Positions 13,155 to 23,968 of a DNA stretch of 64,000 nt are shown piece by piece. The stretch covers positions 1,426,001 to 1,490,000 of the forward strand of contig JABMLP010000009.1 in NCBI GenBank assembly GCA_013176395.1. The letters run 5' to 3'. This stretch comes from Venturia oleaginea. Lineage: Eukaryota > Ascomycota > Dothideomycetes > Venturiales > Venturiaceae. The position numbers were made by a program, and so were the translations under genes. The first letter of the stretch is position 1. Each line of letters opens with the position of its first letter. The notes beneath the pieces were generated by a model. It was not told where the DNA came from and made no database searches. It worked only from the letters and a program-made list of their open reading frames with translations.

Positions 13155-13871
13155 ATGTCCTCTTCGGATCCGAACCCGACTATGGCTCAATCGCGTCTCC
13201 CCTTGACAATCATCGTCGCTGCGACCCATTCGAATGGCATTGGCAAAGCCGGCGGACTCCCATGGCACATTAACTCGGAGCTCAAGTACTTCGCACGCGT
13301 AACGACGCGTCTTCCTTCGTCAATTGCATCTTCGAATATACCTGCTGGTGCCAAAGTACAGAATGCTGTAGTAATGGGGAGAAAGACGTGGGAAAGCATT
13401 CCAGCAAAGTTCAGACCTTTGAAGGGCAGGGTAAACGTGGTGCTGAGTCGGGATGTAGGATCAGAGGCAGTGAAGAAAGATGGTGCGATTTGGGCGAGAA
13501 GCCTGCAAGAAGCTGCCATCTTGTTGAAGAAGCTACGTGTCGAAGATGGCACGCAGGGAATATCACAAGAGCTTCAGAACATGGAAATTCAAGAGAGGAT
13601 TGCACGCGTCTTCATCATCGGAGGCGAGCAAATATACAAGGCAGCGATACAAGAGCAGGAAGTCAGTTTCGTGGACAAAGTGCTGTTGACACGCGTCGAG
13701 GGAGAATGGGGATGTGATACTTTCTTCCCGGACAGCTTGAGTGAGAAAGAAGGCTGGTCAAAGAGGAGTCACGCCGAATTGAGCGACTGGGTTGGCGAAA
13801 ACGTGCCCGAAGGCAAGACGAAGGACAAAGATTTGGAGTTTGAGTTCTGCCTGTATGAGTGGAGCGCGTGA
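13155..13871 (+). CDS. Dihydrofolate reductase
   Basis: Reduces dihydrofolate to tetrahydrofolate with NADPH, for thymidylate, purine and methionine synthesis. Single exon, 238 aa, slightly longer than the roughly 200 aa of many fungal enzymes. The N-terminal active-site region has NGIGKAGGLPWHINSELKYF, including the LPW motif and the catalytic acidic residue. It is followed by VVMGRKTWESIP and the nucleotide-site motif VFIIGGEQIY. The start was taken at MSSSDPNP (13155); MAQSRLP at 13182 is also possible and closer to the usual length. The frame opens further upstream without another ATG. Gln-Glu-rich insertions around residues 130-150 are typical of ascomycete forms. Confidence 0.95.
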   Translation: MSSSDPNPTMAQSRLPLTIIVAATHSNGIGKAGGLPWHINSELKYFARVTTRLPSSIASSNIPAGAKVQNAVVMGRKTWESIPAKFRPLKGRVNVVLSRDVGSEAVKKDGAIWARSLQEAAILLKKLRVEDGTQGISQELQNMEIQERIARVFIIGGEQIYKAAIQEQEVSFVDKVLLTRVEGEWGCDTFFPDSLSEKEGWSKRSHAELSDWVGENVPEGKTKDKDLEFEFCLYEWSA

Positions 13872-14500
13872 TGGCAGCGCACGTATCACAAAGTCTTGCT
13901 CAATCTCGGGCAATGTTGTCAACTCAGGCTTTCTCACGAAAAGCGTCGTAGGTGTCTCCATGCTGCCGTAAGCTTTCATCATTCTACATTCAGCCTGCCG
14001 CTGACTGATCGTAATATAAGGTCTTCCCACTCATTGAAAAGTCGCGCAGGCTGTAGCAACGATATTATACATGAGTTGGACTCAGCAATTCACCCTGCTG
14101 CTATCCAACCCAAACCAGCAAAGACTGCTCCGGGACTCGAACCCAAAGCTCGGCATCATGGTGCGCTTGTGTTAGTACGGGTTGTTCAACCGATAGAGCA
14201 TCGGACCCTCCAGCTTCGGGGCATTCCAATACCAATGGTGTACAAATTCGGGCTCTCAGCCTCAGAAAACATCTCACGGAACTATTTCTTGAAATTTTCT
14301 ACTAAGCGGCTGTTGGTTTTTCCAAAGGTATGGTAGAAGCTGGTTGGTTGGTGTCTTGACGTCATTCAACATTGGCGCAAGCCGCTGCCTTCCCATAATT
14401 AAACTCCTTTTTGGGCGACGCAGACTCAAGTAATAATCCCTCGCGTCCGAAATATCCTTTCTTACAGCACGTTATCTCTGGTTTAACCATCTTATTGACC
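13872..14500. other. Intergenic; tRNA-like motifs but no tRNA
   Basis: Contains a TTCGAGT loop closed by an eight-pair stem on the minus strand near 14130-14155, and a D-arm-like stretch near 14195. No complete cloverleaf could be drawn. Otherwise empty. Confidence 0.4.
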
Positions 14501-15856
14501 ATGTCGACATCTTCCATCAGAGTTTTAATCGCTGGAGCTGGCATTGCTGGGCCTTGCCTTGCCTACTGGATTGCCAGGACAAAGCTCGATGTCTCGGTCG
14601 TCGTTGTCGAGCGCTCGCCCGTTCCAAGATCATCAGGTACATAAAATACTCACTACAAGACAGCTCAAATTGGAAAAAAGCGGGCCCTAAACTCCAAAGA
14701 AGGTGAACAAATTTAATAGATATTAGGTCAAGCGATCGATATTCGTGGACCCGCTGTGAGGGTTATTCAGCTCATGGACTTGGAGGATACCATCAAGTCC
14801 AAACACACAAGTGAGACGGGAACAGCATTCGTCGATGCAAATGGCAAAGTCATCACCCAATTCGACTCTACTGGAGATAACTCGAATCAGAGTGCCACGT
14901 CTGAGTTTGAAATTTTGCGGGCAGAATTGGCAGACATATTTCTGAAGGCCACGGAAGGAAAGAGCAAAATTGAGTATGTATACGGAGACTATATTAAGGG
15001 ATTGAACCAGGACGGAGAAGGTGTTCAAGTCACGTTTGACAAGAGAAGAAAGGAGAGATTTGATGTTGTCGTTGCGTGCGATGGCCAAGGCTCAAAGACT
15101 CGTTCATTCATGGTCGACAAGGCGGATGTTGCGGATCCATACAACTTTTTGGGACAGTATACAGCATTCTTCAGCATCCCAAGTCTTCCAGAAGACCCCA
15201 AAACCTGGCGCATCCATGCCGAACCTAAAGGTCGAAGTATCTCTCTGCGTCCACATCGCCAGGAGGGCTCATGCGGAGCGTATCTCGTCGTCACGCAACC
15301 GGCACGTGGTGTGCGTGATCCGGCTATCGAAGAAGCGATGAGTCAAGGACCTGAGGCGGTAAAGAAGCTGTTACATGAGTATTTCAAAGACTTCGGCTGG
15401 GAGGCGAAACGAGTCCTTGAAGGAATGGATCAAGCGGACGACTTCTACTTCGACCAAATAGCTCAAGTCAAGCTACCGAAATGGACGAATGGAAGATGCG
15501 TACTTGTCGGAGATGCCGGATTTGCACCGACACTAATAAGTGGACAAGGGACCAGTCTTGCCATTGTGAGTGCCTATGTTCTTGCCGGGGAGCTCTCGAA
15601 ACTTAGCGAAACTGTTGATGTCCCGACAGCGTTGGCGAATTATGAGGCGGCATTTCGGCCCTTGGTAGAAAAGGCTCAGAATGTCCCCTCTGCTGCTCCG
15701 CAGATTGCCAATCCACAAACGAGCTGGGGTGTCTGGGCTTTGGAAACTGCGGTTTGGGCTGTGCAACGGTCGGGATTGTATAGGCTGTTTGGATCCTTTG
15801 GAGGAATTTCCGAAAGAGATTGGAAGTTGCCTGGATATGAGTGGGCGGAGGTGTGA
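14501..15856 (+). CDS. FAD-dependent monooxygenase (TetX / aromatic hydroxylase type)
   Basis: 421 aa in two exons, 14501-14636 and 14727-15856, with a 90-base GT..AG intron. The N-terminus has the Rossmann FAD motif GAGIAG (12-17) and an acidic strand end (VVVVERSP). The middle carries the DG motif VVACDGQGSKTR. The C-terminal half carries the GD motif VLVGDAGFAPTLISGQGT, which binds the ribityl chain of FAD. This set defines class A flavoprotein monooxygenases. The substrate cannot be told; such enzymes act in secondary metabolism, aromatic breakdown or drug inactivation. No biosynthetic cluster genes sit beside it. No signal peptide or membrane segment was seen. Confidence 0.93.
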
Positions 15857-15946
15857 GCTTCTGTCTGCATAGCCACTTTCAAATGATGCGGGAACTACAA
15901 GCACAAGTCATGGCTGATCAATTTCAAAATTGTGTCTAAGCCTCTA

Positions 15947-17061
15947 ACGTAGTCTATAGGCCTATGCGCCATATATGCCTGTGCGCCAACCCTACCAAAC
16001 GCGACGCGTTCCTCTATTACCACACGAGATGGTACCGCCACAACGACAAGAGGCCTTACACCGAGAAGGTAGGCTTGAACTAGCTGTTCAAGCCTATAAA
16101 AACGGCGATTTTCAAAGCTATAGAGCTACCGCGCAAGCCTATGACGTCCCACGAGATACCCTGCAACGCCGTATTGCTGGTACTCAACCACGACTTGGTT
16201 CTACCGCGAAAAACCGCCTCCTTACACCCACCGAAGAAGAGTACCTTGTACAGCGTATACTTTCAATGGATGAACGCGGTATGCCACCTACTGTTGCCGC
16301 CGTACGGACTATGGCAAGCCTTTTAGCCAGTCAACATGGCCAACTCGTCTCTGCAGGCCAATGCTGGGTACGCAACTTTATTAACCGCCACGACGTACTA
16401 AAATCGAAGTACAACCGCAAGTACGACTACCAGCGAGCAAAATGCGAAGACCTAGACCTAATTCGAGCCTGGTTTGAACGCGTACGACGTACACAAGCTG
16501 AGCATGGCATCCTCGATGACGATATCTACAATTTTGACGAGACTGGTTTTCAGATGGGGGTAATTTCAACTGCAAAGGTTGTTACAGGAGCAGATAAGGC
16601 TGGGAGACCGAGGACAACGCAGCCAGGCAACCGTGAGTGGGTTACGGTTATTGAGGCTATTTGTGCGAAAGGGTTTCCAATCCCTCCGCTCGTTATTTTC
16701 GAGGCAGTAATGCACCAGGCAGCCTGGTATTCAGACGGGATCCTACCACCAAATTGGGCAATTGGCGTGAGCGAGAACGGCTGGACAGCCAACGAGATAG
16801 GTCTCTGGTGGCTAGCAGAATACGCCTACTGAGGGGGTTGAAAATGTACCTGCTCGGGTACGGCAACGAGCACCACCAAAGTGCAGCGTATGCCAGTCGC
16901 TTGAGCATAATGCTAGGACCTGCCCAGAGCGTCAAAGAACCAATTAAAATGTATATTACTGTTATAGATGGCGGTGTTGTTGAAATATATACGTTTTTTG
17001 TAAGAATACTCGGTGGGGTTGGCGCACAGGCATATATGGCGCATAGGCCTATAGACTACGT
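15947..17061 (+). mobile_element. Pogo/Fot1-like DNA transposon with 46-bp inverted ends, internally shortened
   Basis: Bounded by perfect 46-bp terminal inverted repeats beginning ACGTAGTCTATAGGCCTATG (15947-15992 and 17016-17061). These are flanked by a TA duplication (15945-15946 and 17062-17063), the expected target for Tc1/mariner/pogo elements. The element is 1,115 bp, short for pogo types, which usually need about 1.8-2 kb. It carries a truncated transposase reading frame and about 180 bases of non-coding remnant. It is therefore probably non-autonomous and could be mobilised only by a full copy elsewhere. The perfect ends suggest a fairly recent insertion. Confidence 0.92.
15975..16832 (+). 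pseudogene. Truncated pogo-family DDE transposase
   Basis: 285 codons. The order is a psq-type helix-turn-helix (about 25-75), a CENP-B/Tc5-type DNA-binding domain (about 80-155, with YNRKYDYQRAKCEDLDLI), then the start of the DDE catalytic domain with the first catalytic Asp in YNFDETGF. The frame ends shortly after SENGWTANEIG. The rest of the catalytic domain, including the later acidic residues, is missing. The start codon lies inside the left inverted repeat. Likely unable to catalyse transposition, though it may still bind DNA. Confidence 0.9.
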
Positions 17062-17171
17062 TAGCCTCTTTGATACATTGACCCGACTATATCTCCTTCC
17101 ATAATTTCCTCTGACTTTTGCATTATTTTTCTCTGAATAAGGGAGTCTCGGCAATCTCGCCCAAGCAGATT

Positions 17172-18431
17172 ATGAATGATCAGCCAGAGGGCCTTGCTTC
17201 AAATAAATCTATCGCTTTCAACATAGAAATGAGAAACCACAATGACGTGTCCACAAACACCGTTCAAAACGAATGGTATCCGCAAAACTTTGACGCCTTA
17301 AAAACTCCAACAAAAGGGACCTACTCAACCATCCAGCTCGTCCAATCCTCACATACCAAGCAATACTGCGCAGTCAAAGCCCGAAGCAAAACTCTTATCT
17401 TGGAGAACTCTGAAACGAATTTCATCCATACCGAAAAGGATATACTACTCCTAGCAAAGAAGGAGAAACATTCTTTTCTAGTTGATGTATTTGACGGAAT
17501 CCAAAGGCCATCGCAGGTACTACTATATCTTGAGTTCTGTGCAGGTGGGAGTTTGAGTCAACATCTTCAAAGTGGAGGGAAATTTGGGGTTGAGGAGTCA
17601 AGGTATGGTTCAGCTACACTTTTTCTTTGGGTTGAGAGGGAGATGCTAAGGAATAGAATAGATTCTATACAACGGAGATTTGTTTGGCGCTCAAATGGAT
17701 CCACGAGAAGAATATCATCTATAGAGCTCTCAGTTTAGATCATACTTTACTTGACTCTGATGGCCATATCAAGCTGGCTGATTTTGTGGTTTCGAAGGTT
17801 GGGTTGGAGTGTGGGGGCAGGACAGGTACTTTCTGTGGGCAGATGGAATTTATGGCGCCAGAGGTAAGTTTACAACCCCATATGATATGAAAGCTATCGC
17901 TGATTATTGTGCAAGATGCTGTTGGATAAGGAGTATGATGCTGCTATTGATTGGTGGCAATTGGGTATCATGACTTACCAGATGCTTACTCAGGCGTCTC
18001 CATTCGAGGGCGAGGATCAAGATGATGTTTATGACTCGATCTTGTCTGATGAACCACAATTTCCCGACTACATGACGCCGAAGTCTGTCAGCTTCGTTCG
18101 AGCATTGGTGGAGAAGGAGCCTGTGAATCGCTCGGGATCTAGTAAAAATGGTGCAGACCAAGTTATGGCCCATTTATTCTTCAAAGACGTTAATTGGGAT
18201 GATGTATATCACAAAAGGGTTGAGGCGCCCTTTATACCTGGATTGAGACGTCCGATGGATATACGTCAAGACCGTTCTGAACTCACCACTTCTGAGATAG
18301 AAACAGGACACGCTGAGGGTATGTTGTTGACACCATCATCCCAAATCATGCCCACTTTTGATCCAGATTGGAACACAGAAGCGCAAGATTCATTCGAGGG
18401 ATTTGATTCCTCTATCGAAGAGCAAGCCTGA
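17172..18431 (+). CDS. PKC/AGC-like pseudokinase
   Basis: 382 aa in three exons (17172-17602, 17662-17863, 17916-18431) with small in-phase introns. The fold order is that of an AGC kinase: VAIK-type Lys69 (AVKARSK), alpha-C Glu, LYLEFCAGGSL hinge, activation-segment TFCG..EFMAPE, DWWQLGIMTYQML, and a C-tail ending near FEGF, like a hydrophobic motif. The catalytic loop, however, reads YRALSLDH where active PKC has YRDLKLDN. Catalytic Asp becomes Ala166, Lys becomes Ser168 and Asn becomes His171. The DFG motif is DFV (Gly to Val186) and the glycine loop has lost two glycines. Despite this the frame and splice sites are intact, which argues for a maintained pseudokinase rather than junk. The regulatory N-terminus of true PKC (C1, C2, HR1) is absent. 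It begins just past the pogo element. Confidence 0.8.
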
Positions 18432-18801
18432 CCAAAAAGTATAATTGCCCTCAATGTATTCCCTATCCACAGCATCTGGGTGGAAAACCCGAGAGCCCTT
18501 CATCGTGGTGAGATTAAGATTCTGGGCGATGGAGGAAGAAATACACAGTAACTACGGCTAGCTCAGCTAATGGCAAGGTCATACAGTGCAGAGGCTGGAG
18601 GAAGCCCAGCGGTTGAAATCCCAAGTCCGCAAAGATGCTCTGGTTTCTGTGTTGGGTGAATTGCTGGACAAGGAACTTTGTTCGTCACAAGAAGCTCCTA
18701 CAACACTTCGGTAGATTGTTGCAAGCTTAAATAAATATTCAGAGGAGGTATGGATTTCTAAGTGAACAAACACCACAGATGACGCGATTGTAAGTGTCAA
18801 G
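18432..18801. other. Intergenic, nothing supported
   Basis: Short spacer between the pseudokinase and the HET relic. Frames here lack any recognisable domain. Confidence 0.4.
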
Positions 18802-19562
18802 TTAACTTTCACCCCAAGCGTAGTGCTGTTCGACAGTATATGGCGGCGCATGGCTGCGAACCCGTTGAGCGAGGTTACCAAAAGAGTAAGCTTCACCGAA
18901 GGTCACTCTATTGATCTCATGCACTTCTTGCATAGATACACCAGTGACTTTCGGGGCCCCGGAAGTGTTCATCTGTGCTGAACTTTTGGTCCTGATACAC
19001 GCTGATTGGAGTGAGAATCTTTCGCGTGCCCAATCATCGACTTGCTTTCGGGTAATTCGCACGGAAGCAGAAGATTCAGCACTTTTGAATAGTTGACCTG
19101 CCGAAGGAAGAAATCCAAGTAAATCTCTGCCGTCGTTTTGGAGTAATCAGGCTCAATTTCCAAGCCCTTATTTCCATCGATTACAGGCAACGCGTATATT
19201 CTATCTTTCGAGTCCAAGCACTTGCTGCTTCTAGTGAGTCGAAGAAAGTCATTTATGTTGATGTTTTCTATACCCAGCACGATACAAGTGGTCTCGTTGA
19301 TCATTTCGATCCGTATTTTTAGCCCAGGAGGCTGCTGAATTAAGAACTTGCGGTAAAAGTAGAAGATACAGTTGCGGAAAAACTGCCATGCAATCTGTGT
19401 GAATCCACACATGATTATAGCTCGAGAAATTCGCCAAGTGGATTTCTTGCGATACCGAAAGTCGTTCAAACCATGGTCGATGGATGAAGGCATATGTTTT
19501 GCCATTGATACAATTTTGACGGCAGTTGTAAGCTCTAGAGGGCCCCACGATGTGATATTCAA
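18802..19562 (-). pseudogene. Heterokaryon-incompatibility (HET) protein relic
   Basis: A minus-strand frame (19562-18969) carries the stretch that follows the HET domain in this fungal family: LTRSSKCLDSKDRIYALP and IEPDYSKTTAEIYLDFF. The expected continuation (DWARERFSLQSA, then VTGVSMQEVHEI) is in another frame that opens near 19062. So a frameshift near 19040-19060 breaks the gene. The N-terminal HET core (WIDAICIDQ-type motif) is not found upstream. The copy is both 5'-truncated and frameshifted. HET proteins act in non-self recognition and are often decayed in fungal genomes. Confidence 0.6.
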
Positions 19563-19650
19563 ACGAATGGAGCTTCTTGTTTCGATTCTTGGTCTGAGTC
19601 TGAGTAGCAGTGGGGTTGATGTTGGGTCGCGGTGGGACTGATCCTGTCAT

Positions 19651-20060
19651 TACGAAGCAGCCAGTAATTGAAGATCAGGTCCGAGTCCCTTGCGTAGGTA
19701 ATTCAGGTTCTTTATTGCATTATTGACCGACTGAGACTAGGATGATGTTGTGGTTGAGGAGAGCCTGATGATTAGGCAGCCTGTTCGAACTTCTTATACC
19801 ATCAGTGCATTCACGATGGGATACTTCAAAAGGAAGAATCTTGAATTATTTACTTTATTTAACGACTTTAGAATGCCTACTTTCAATCATTTGCGATTCA
19901 GGCTCTCATCGTTTTGTCTATCACGTGACCCCAATTCATCGACTACACTTCGGCGGCCTCGAAAGACCTTCACTTCCCACCGTCTTCAGCCCTACAAACC
20001 CTCTCATTACCCTACAACTCTCGTTACCTCTCTCTCCAACCAACAATACCTGCATCCATT
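19651..20060. other. Promoter region of SGF73 gene
   Basis: About 400 bases with a pyrimidine-rich plus strand near 19960-20060 ahead of the SGF73 start, typical of fungal 5' leaders. No gene seen. Confidence 0.4.
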
Positions 20061-21592
20061 ATGTCTTCGGCGACAAATGGTGCGCGAAAAGGTAGGAACA
20101 ACACTCCAAAACCGACCGTCAAGAATGGTACTCACGCCAACTCAACAGCCCCGAAGAGCTCGACAGACCGTCAGAAATACACAAAGCTAGGTCTTGTCGA
20201 CCCTTCGAAATACGACATTGCCTTTGCGGATGAGGACAAGAAGCCGTTGAAGTTGAAAGCAAAGGGGCCATTGGCAAAGCAGTCCACTCCGGGTATTTGG
20301 AGTGGGGATAATGCTGTTACAGGTGTCAAGGGCAAGAGGGGGAAGGAGAAGGATGCTGATAAGGATGAGAAGGACAAGGATGCTACCGGGAAGGATACCA
20401 TCACCATTAGTCCACTTATGAAACCGCTGGACGACAAGATTGCTGCTGCTTTTCCTTCAGGCAAACCGTTTGAAGATTCACACGAGATGGTTCATTGCAA
20501 GCATTGCAAACGGCCTGTTCTACGCAGTGCAGCCGCACAACATATCAAAGACTGCTTGAAGAAGAAGCAAGAGAAGTTGCAAAAGAAGAAAGAGGCCAAG
20601 GAAGCGAAAGACGCGGCAATTCGCAAAGAGAAAAATGGCGGCGTCAGTCCTGCTCCTGAAGCAGAAGACGGAGCTGATCCTAAGCGCGCACGAAAGACGG
20701 CACTTGATTTGGGTGATGGGACGGCAAAAAAGAGCTCTAAGAAGAGGAAGGCGGATGATGAACCAAAAGGTGCCAGTGCGAAAAAGAAGAAGAAGGAAGA
20801 CACAAAGTCTAAGGCCGCCAAGGCTAAGGGGCCAGTCGATGTGGAGAAGCAGTGCGGTGTCATGCTGCATAATGGTGCTCTGTGTGCTAGAAGTTTGACC
20901 TGCAAGAGTCATTCTATGGGCGCAAAAAGATCAGTGCCAGGTAGAAGCGCGCCATATGATTTACTGTTGGCACAATATCAGAAGAAAAATCAGGCCAAGC
21001 AGCAACGTAAGTTTGTTTTCATAGAGAATAACGCGACCAAATGCTAACATGATTCGTAGGTGCCGCTATCGATGCAAATGCCCCCCTGGCAGACGAATTC
21101 GAAGATGCCGGCAAAATCGACTCGGACGAAGAACGAGAGGCTGTCATGGCCGCCATCTCACGTTCATACCACAACAACCCCTATACCGGATCCCGTCTCG
21201 CAGGCGCCCCGATGAATACATTCACTCTCGTGGCCCCTGTGACAAAGTACAAGTACCATCGCATGAAAGATGCTCTGAGCAATGCGTTGAGTGGAGAAAA
21301 TGGACGACATCTCTTTGCAACGCCAGCTAGTCAAGCTGCTTCTGCGGGATTCTTTGTGGCTGGCGGTGGATCAGAGAGTGCGGGACTTCACAGTGCGGGA
21401 CTCCAGAGCGCGGGACTTCACAGTGCGGGGCTCCAGAGCGCGGGACTTCCCAGTGCGGGATTACAGACTGCTGGACTTCAAGATGGGTTTGATCATGGCC
21501 GAAGGGCGAGTAGTGTTACGGCTGGTCGACAGAACACTATATTGCCGCAAAATCGGAAACCCAGTATCAGTGGGCCGATTGCGCAAAGCTAG
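20061..21592 (+). CDS. SGF73: SAGA complex subunit SGF73 (ataxin-7 homologue)
   Basis: Anchors the deubiquitinase module to the SAGA transcription coactivator. 492 aa, two exons (20061-21006 and 21060-21592), with a 53-base intron. An N-terminal finger (HCKHCKRPVL...HIKDC, about 145-165) matches the first zinc finger of SGF73. Long Lys/Glu-rich low-complexity stretches follow. The SCA7 domain (about 257-305) has CGVMLHNGALCARSLTCKSH and KRSVPGRSAPYDLLLAQY. The C-terminal exon is conserved at NPYTGSRLAGAP and then carries a minisatellite-coded repeat. Lysine-rich regions suggest nuclear localisation. Length fits fungal homologues. Confidence 0.93.
21377..21481 (+). repeat. Seven 15-bp units encoding SAGLH/SAGLQ in SGF73
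   Basis: Tandem in-frame coding minisatellite. The units alternate between SAGLH and SAGLQ forms and decay at the 3' end to TAGLQ. Because the unit is a multiple of three, copy-number changes keep the frame. Confidence 0.95.
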
Positions 21593-21923
21593 AGAGGAGG
21601 AAGTTGTGTTTTCTTGTTGATTAGCGTTTTCGAGTGATACCCAGAATGGATGGATGTTGGTTTGGGAGTTGGTTATATTACGAGGCGTCTAAGGTTCACC
21701 CATAGATCATGATTACATGCTATTTGAGACATAGTATATAAGATGATATAAGAAGTTCCTGATGTATCCAAATTTCCTACCCGGTATCTCATGCCCCGCC
21801 TGCGGTGTCCATAATATTTCGCCGCTTGATGACGCATAACGCGACTTTTATATCACGCCGGCCAGCCACCGAATCTTCAATCGAAACATCCCCCATCGAA
21901 TACAGTCTCGCTAACAACAAACA

Positions 21924-23968
21924 ATGGCGCAAAACTCCCAGACCAAGCCTGATCTGCTTCAGAAGCCGCTGTATATTTTCGACCTCCCCGAAGAACTGCT
22001 GCTTTCCCTCTCTCTTAAGACCAATCAGATAACCCATGGACCCGAGGCCGCTTCTCCAGTTGGGGTCCAAGAACGGTATGTGACCAATAATTCTAACACT
22101 CCCAAGGCAGTTTAAAAAAACAATGCCAGGTGACATCCATCTCAGTCTGAGAATGCCCTACTGACTTTCGCAGTCCAGAAAACCCCGCCACCACATCCAA
22201 GAGCACAGCGTGTAACCTTTGCGCCTCCTCATTTCCCACTTTACAAGAACAGAGAGACCATGTTCGCTCGGACTTGCATAGTTATAATCTCAAGCAGAAG
22301 CTGAGAAGCTTAAAAACCGTGAACGAGGCCGAGTTTGAGGGCTTGGTGGGGGATCTGAGCAGTATTTCGGGTTCAGAAAGCGAGGAAACGGAGTCTGAAG
22401 AGGAGGGAAAGGATTCGACGCTTGTCAATCTTTTGAAGAAGCAGGCTAAGATTTCAGGCAACGCGGAAGAGGAGGAGCAGGCAGAGAGGAGACTCGGACA
22501 ACTCAAGACGGGCGCTGGAAATGCACCGTTGGTCTGGTTTGAGAGTCCCTCTTTGCCTGAAAATACGAGTCTAGGCGTCTACAAGGTTATCTTTAGCAAA
22601 GCTGAAATAGAGGAGCCGACTGGCGTCGCTGATGCTTTGAGGAGACGGCAGATTCCCTCTACTACATCAGCGGGCAAGGCGGTTGAAGGTGTGAGTCTGG
22701 GCAAGAAGAGCCCGCATTACTTTCTATGCATGATTGGAGGTGGCCATTTTGCGGCTATGATTATTTCTGTGGCCCCCAAGCTTGCAAAGAAGAACCATGA
22801 ACGACAAGCGGACGTACTGGCACACAAGACTTTTCATCGATACACTACTAGGCGGAAGCAGGGTGGTGGGCAGTCATCGAACGATAACGCGAAAGGTGCC
22901 GCAAATTCAGCTGGTGCGCAAATTCGACGGTACAATGAGGTGGCATTACAGCAGGAGGTCAGGGCCCTGCTGACGGAGTGGAAGAGCTTGATTGATACGG
23001 CGGAATTGATCTTCGTGAGGGCTACAGGGAATACTAATCGGAACACTCTTTTTGGAGAGTATGAGGAGAGGGTTCTGCGATTGAATGATCCTCGTAATCG
23101 GGGATTTCCGTTCACCACCAGGAGGGCCACCCAAGCCGAGCTTATGAGGGCCTTTGTTGAGCTCACGAGAGTCAAGGTCAGCCAACTTAACGAGGCCGCT
23201 TTAGCCGCAACCGCAGCCGAATATGAGAAACAACAATCTTCGAAGGCTGCCAGCTCGATACCGAAGAAAGCCGCCCCTCCAAAACTGACCGAGGAGGAGG
23301 AAACGGCCACAATGCATACGACACAATTACAGACGTTGATCAAACGATCCAAAGCCCCGACTTTACTCAACTACATCAAATCAAATTCTGTATCACCGGA
23401 TTTCCTCTTCTTCCCTCCAGGAGGCGCGAATCATCATTCGCCTACGCTGTTACACCTTGCAGCTTCCTCTGCGAGTCCAGCACTCGTCACGACGTTGCTG
23501 GTCAAAGCTGACGCGGATCCGACCATCAAAAACGAGGATGGAAAAACAGCTTACGAAATTGCCGGCGACAGAGCCACGAGAGATGCATTCCGTCTCGCCC
23601 GGCACAGCCTTGGCGAAGCCAAATGGGAATGGGAAGCAGCGAACATCGGGTCAGCTCTTACACCAGAAGACGTGGTAAAACGAACAGAAGAAGAGAAGAA
23701 AGAGAAGGCGATCGAGGATAAGAAAGAGGCTGAGAGAAGGAAAGGAGAAGTTGAGAAATTGAAAAGACAAGATGTGGAGCGGGAGACGCAGAAGATCGAA
23801 GGGAGGCTGGGCAAAGGGAAGAGTCTTGGTGTTTTGGAGAGTGTGGCTAAGAAGGGGGCCGAGAGGAGGGAGGAAGAGGGTCGGGGTATGACGCCTGAGA
23901 TGAGGGCGAGGCTGGAGAGAGAACGGAGAGCGAGGGCTGCCGAGGCGCGAATGGGTGCTGGAAGGTAA
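21924..23968 (+). CDS. VMS1: VMS1/ANKZF1-type peptidyl-tRNA hydrolase, ribosome quality control
   Basis: Releases stalled nascent chains from 60S subunits and works with Cdc48, including at mitochondria. 648 aa in two exons (21924-22075 and 22174-23968). A C2H2 finger spans the region just after the intron (CNLCASSFPTLQ..HVRSDLH). The VLRF1 release-factor domain (about 180-310) contains GGGHFAAMI, HKTFHRYTTRRKQGGGQS and FVRATGNTNR. The Gly-Gly-Gly-Gln stretch is the expected catalytic loop. A short ankyrin segment follows (LLHLAASS...DGKTAYEIAGD, about 395-440). Next is a charged coiled coil, and the C-terminus has a VIM-like Cdc48-binding motif (ERERRARAAEARM). All expected parts are present. 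Confidence 0.95.

Noticed and set aside
14127..14240. Possible tRNA (TTCGAGT loop with an 8-bp stem, D-arm-like stretch)
   Set aside because: No acceptor stem or anticodon arm can be paired on either strand; at most an old relic.
22834..23370. 178-codon minus-strand frame
   Set aside because: Shadow of the VMS1 gene; Ser/Val-rich only because it is antisense to Glu/Ala-rich coding sequence.
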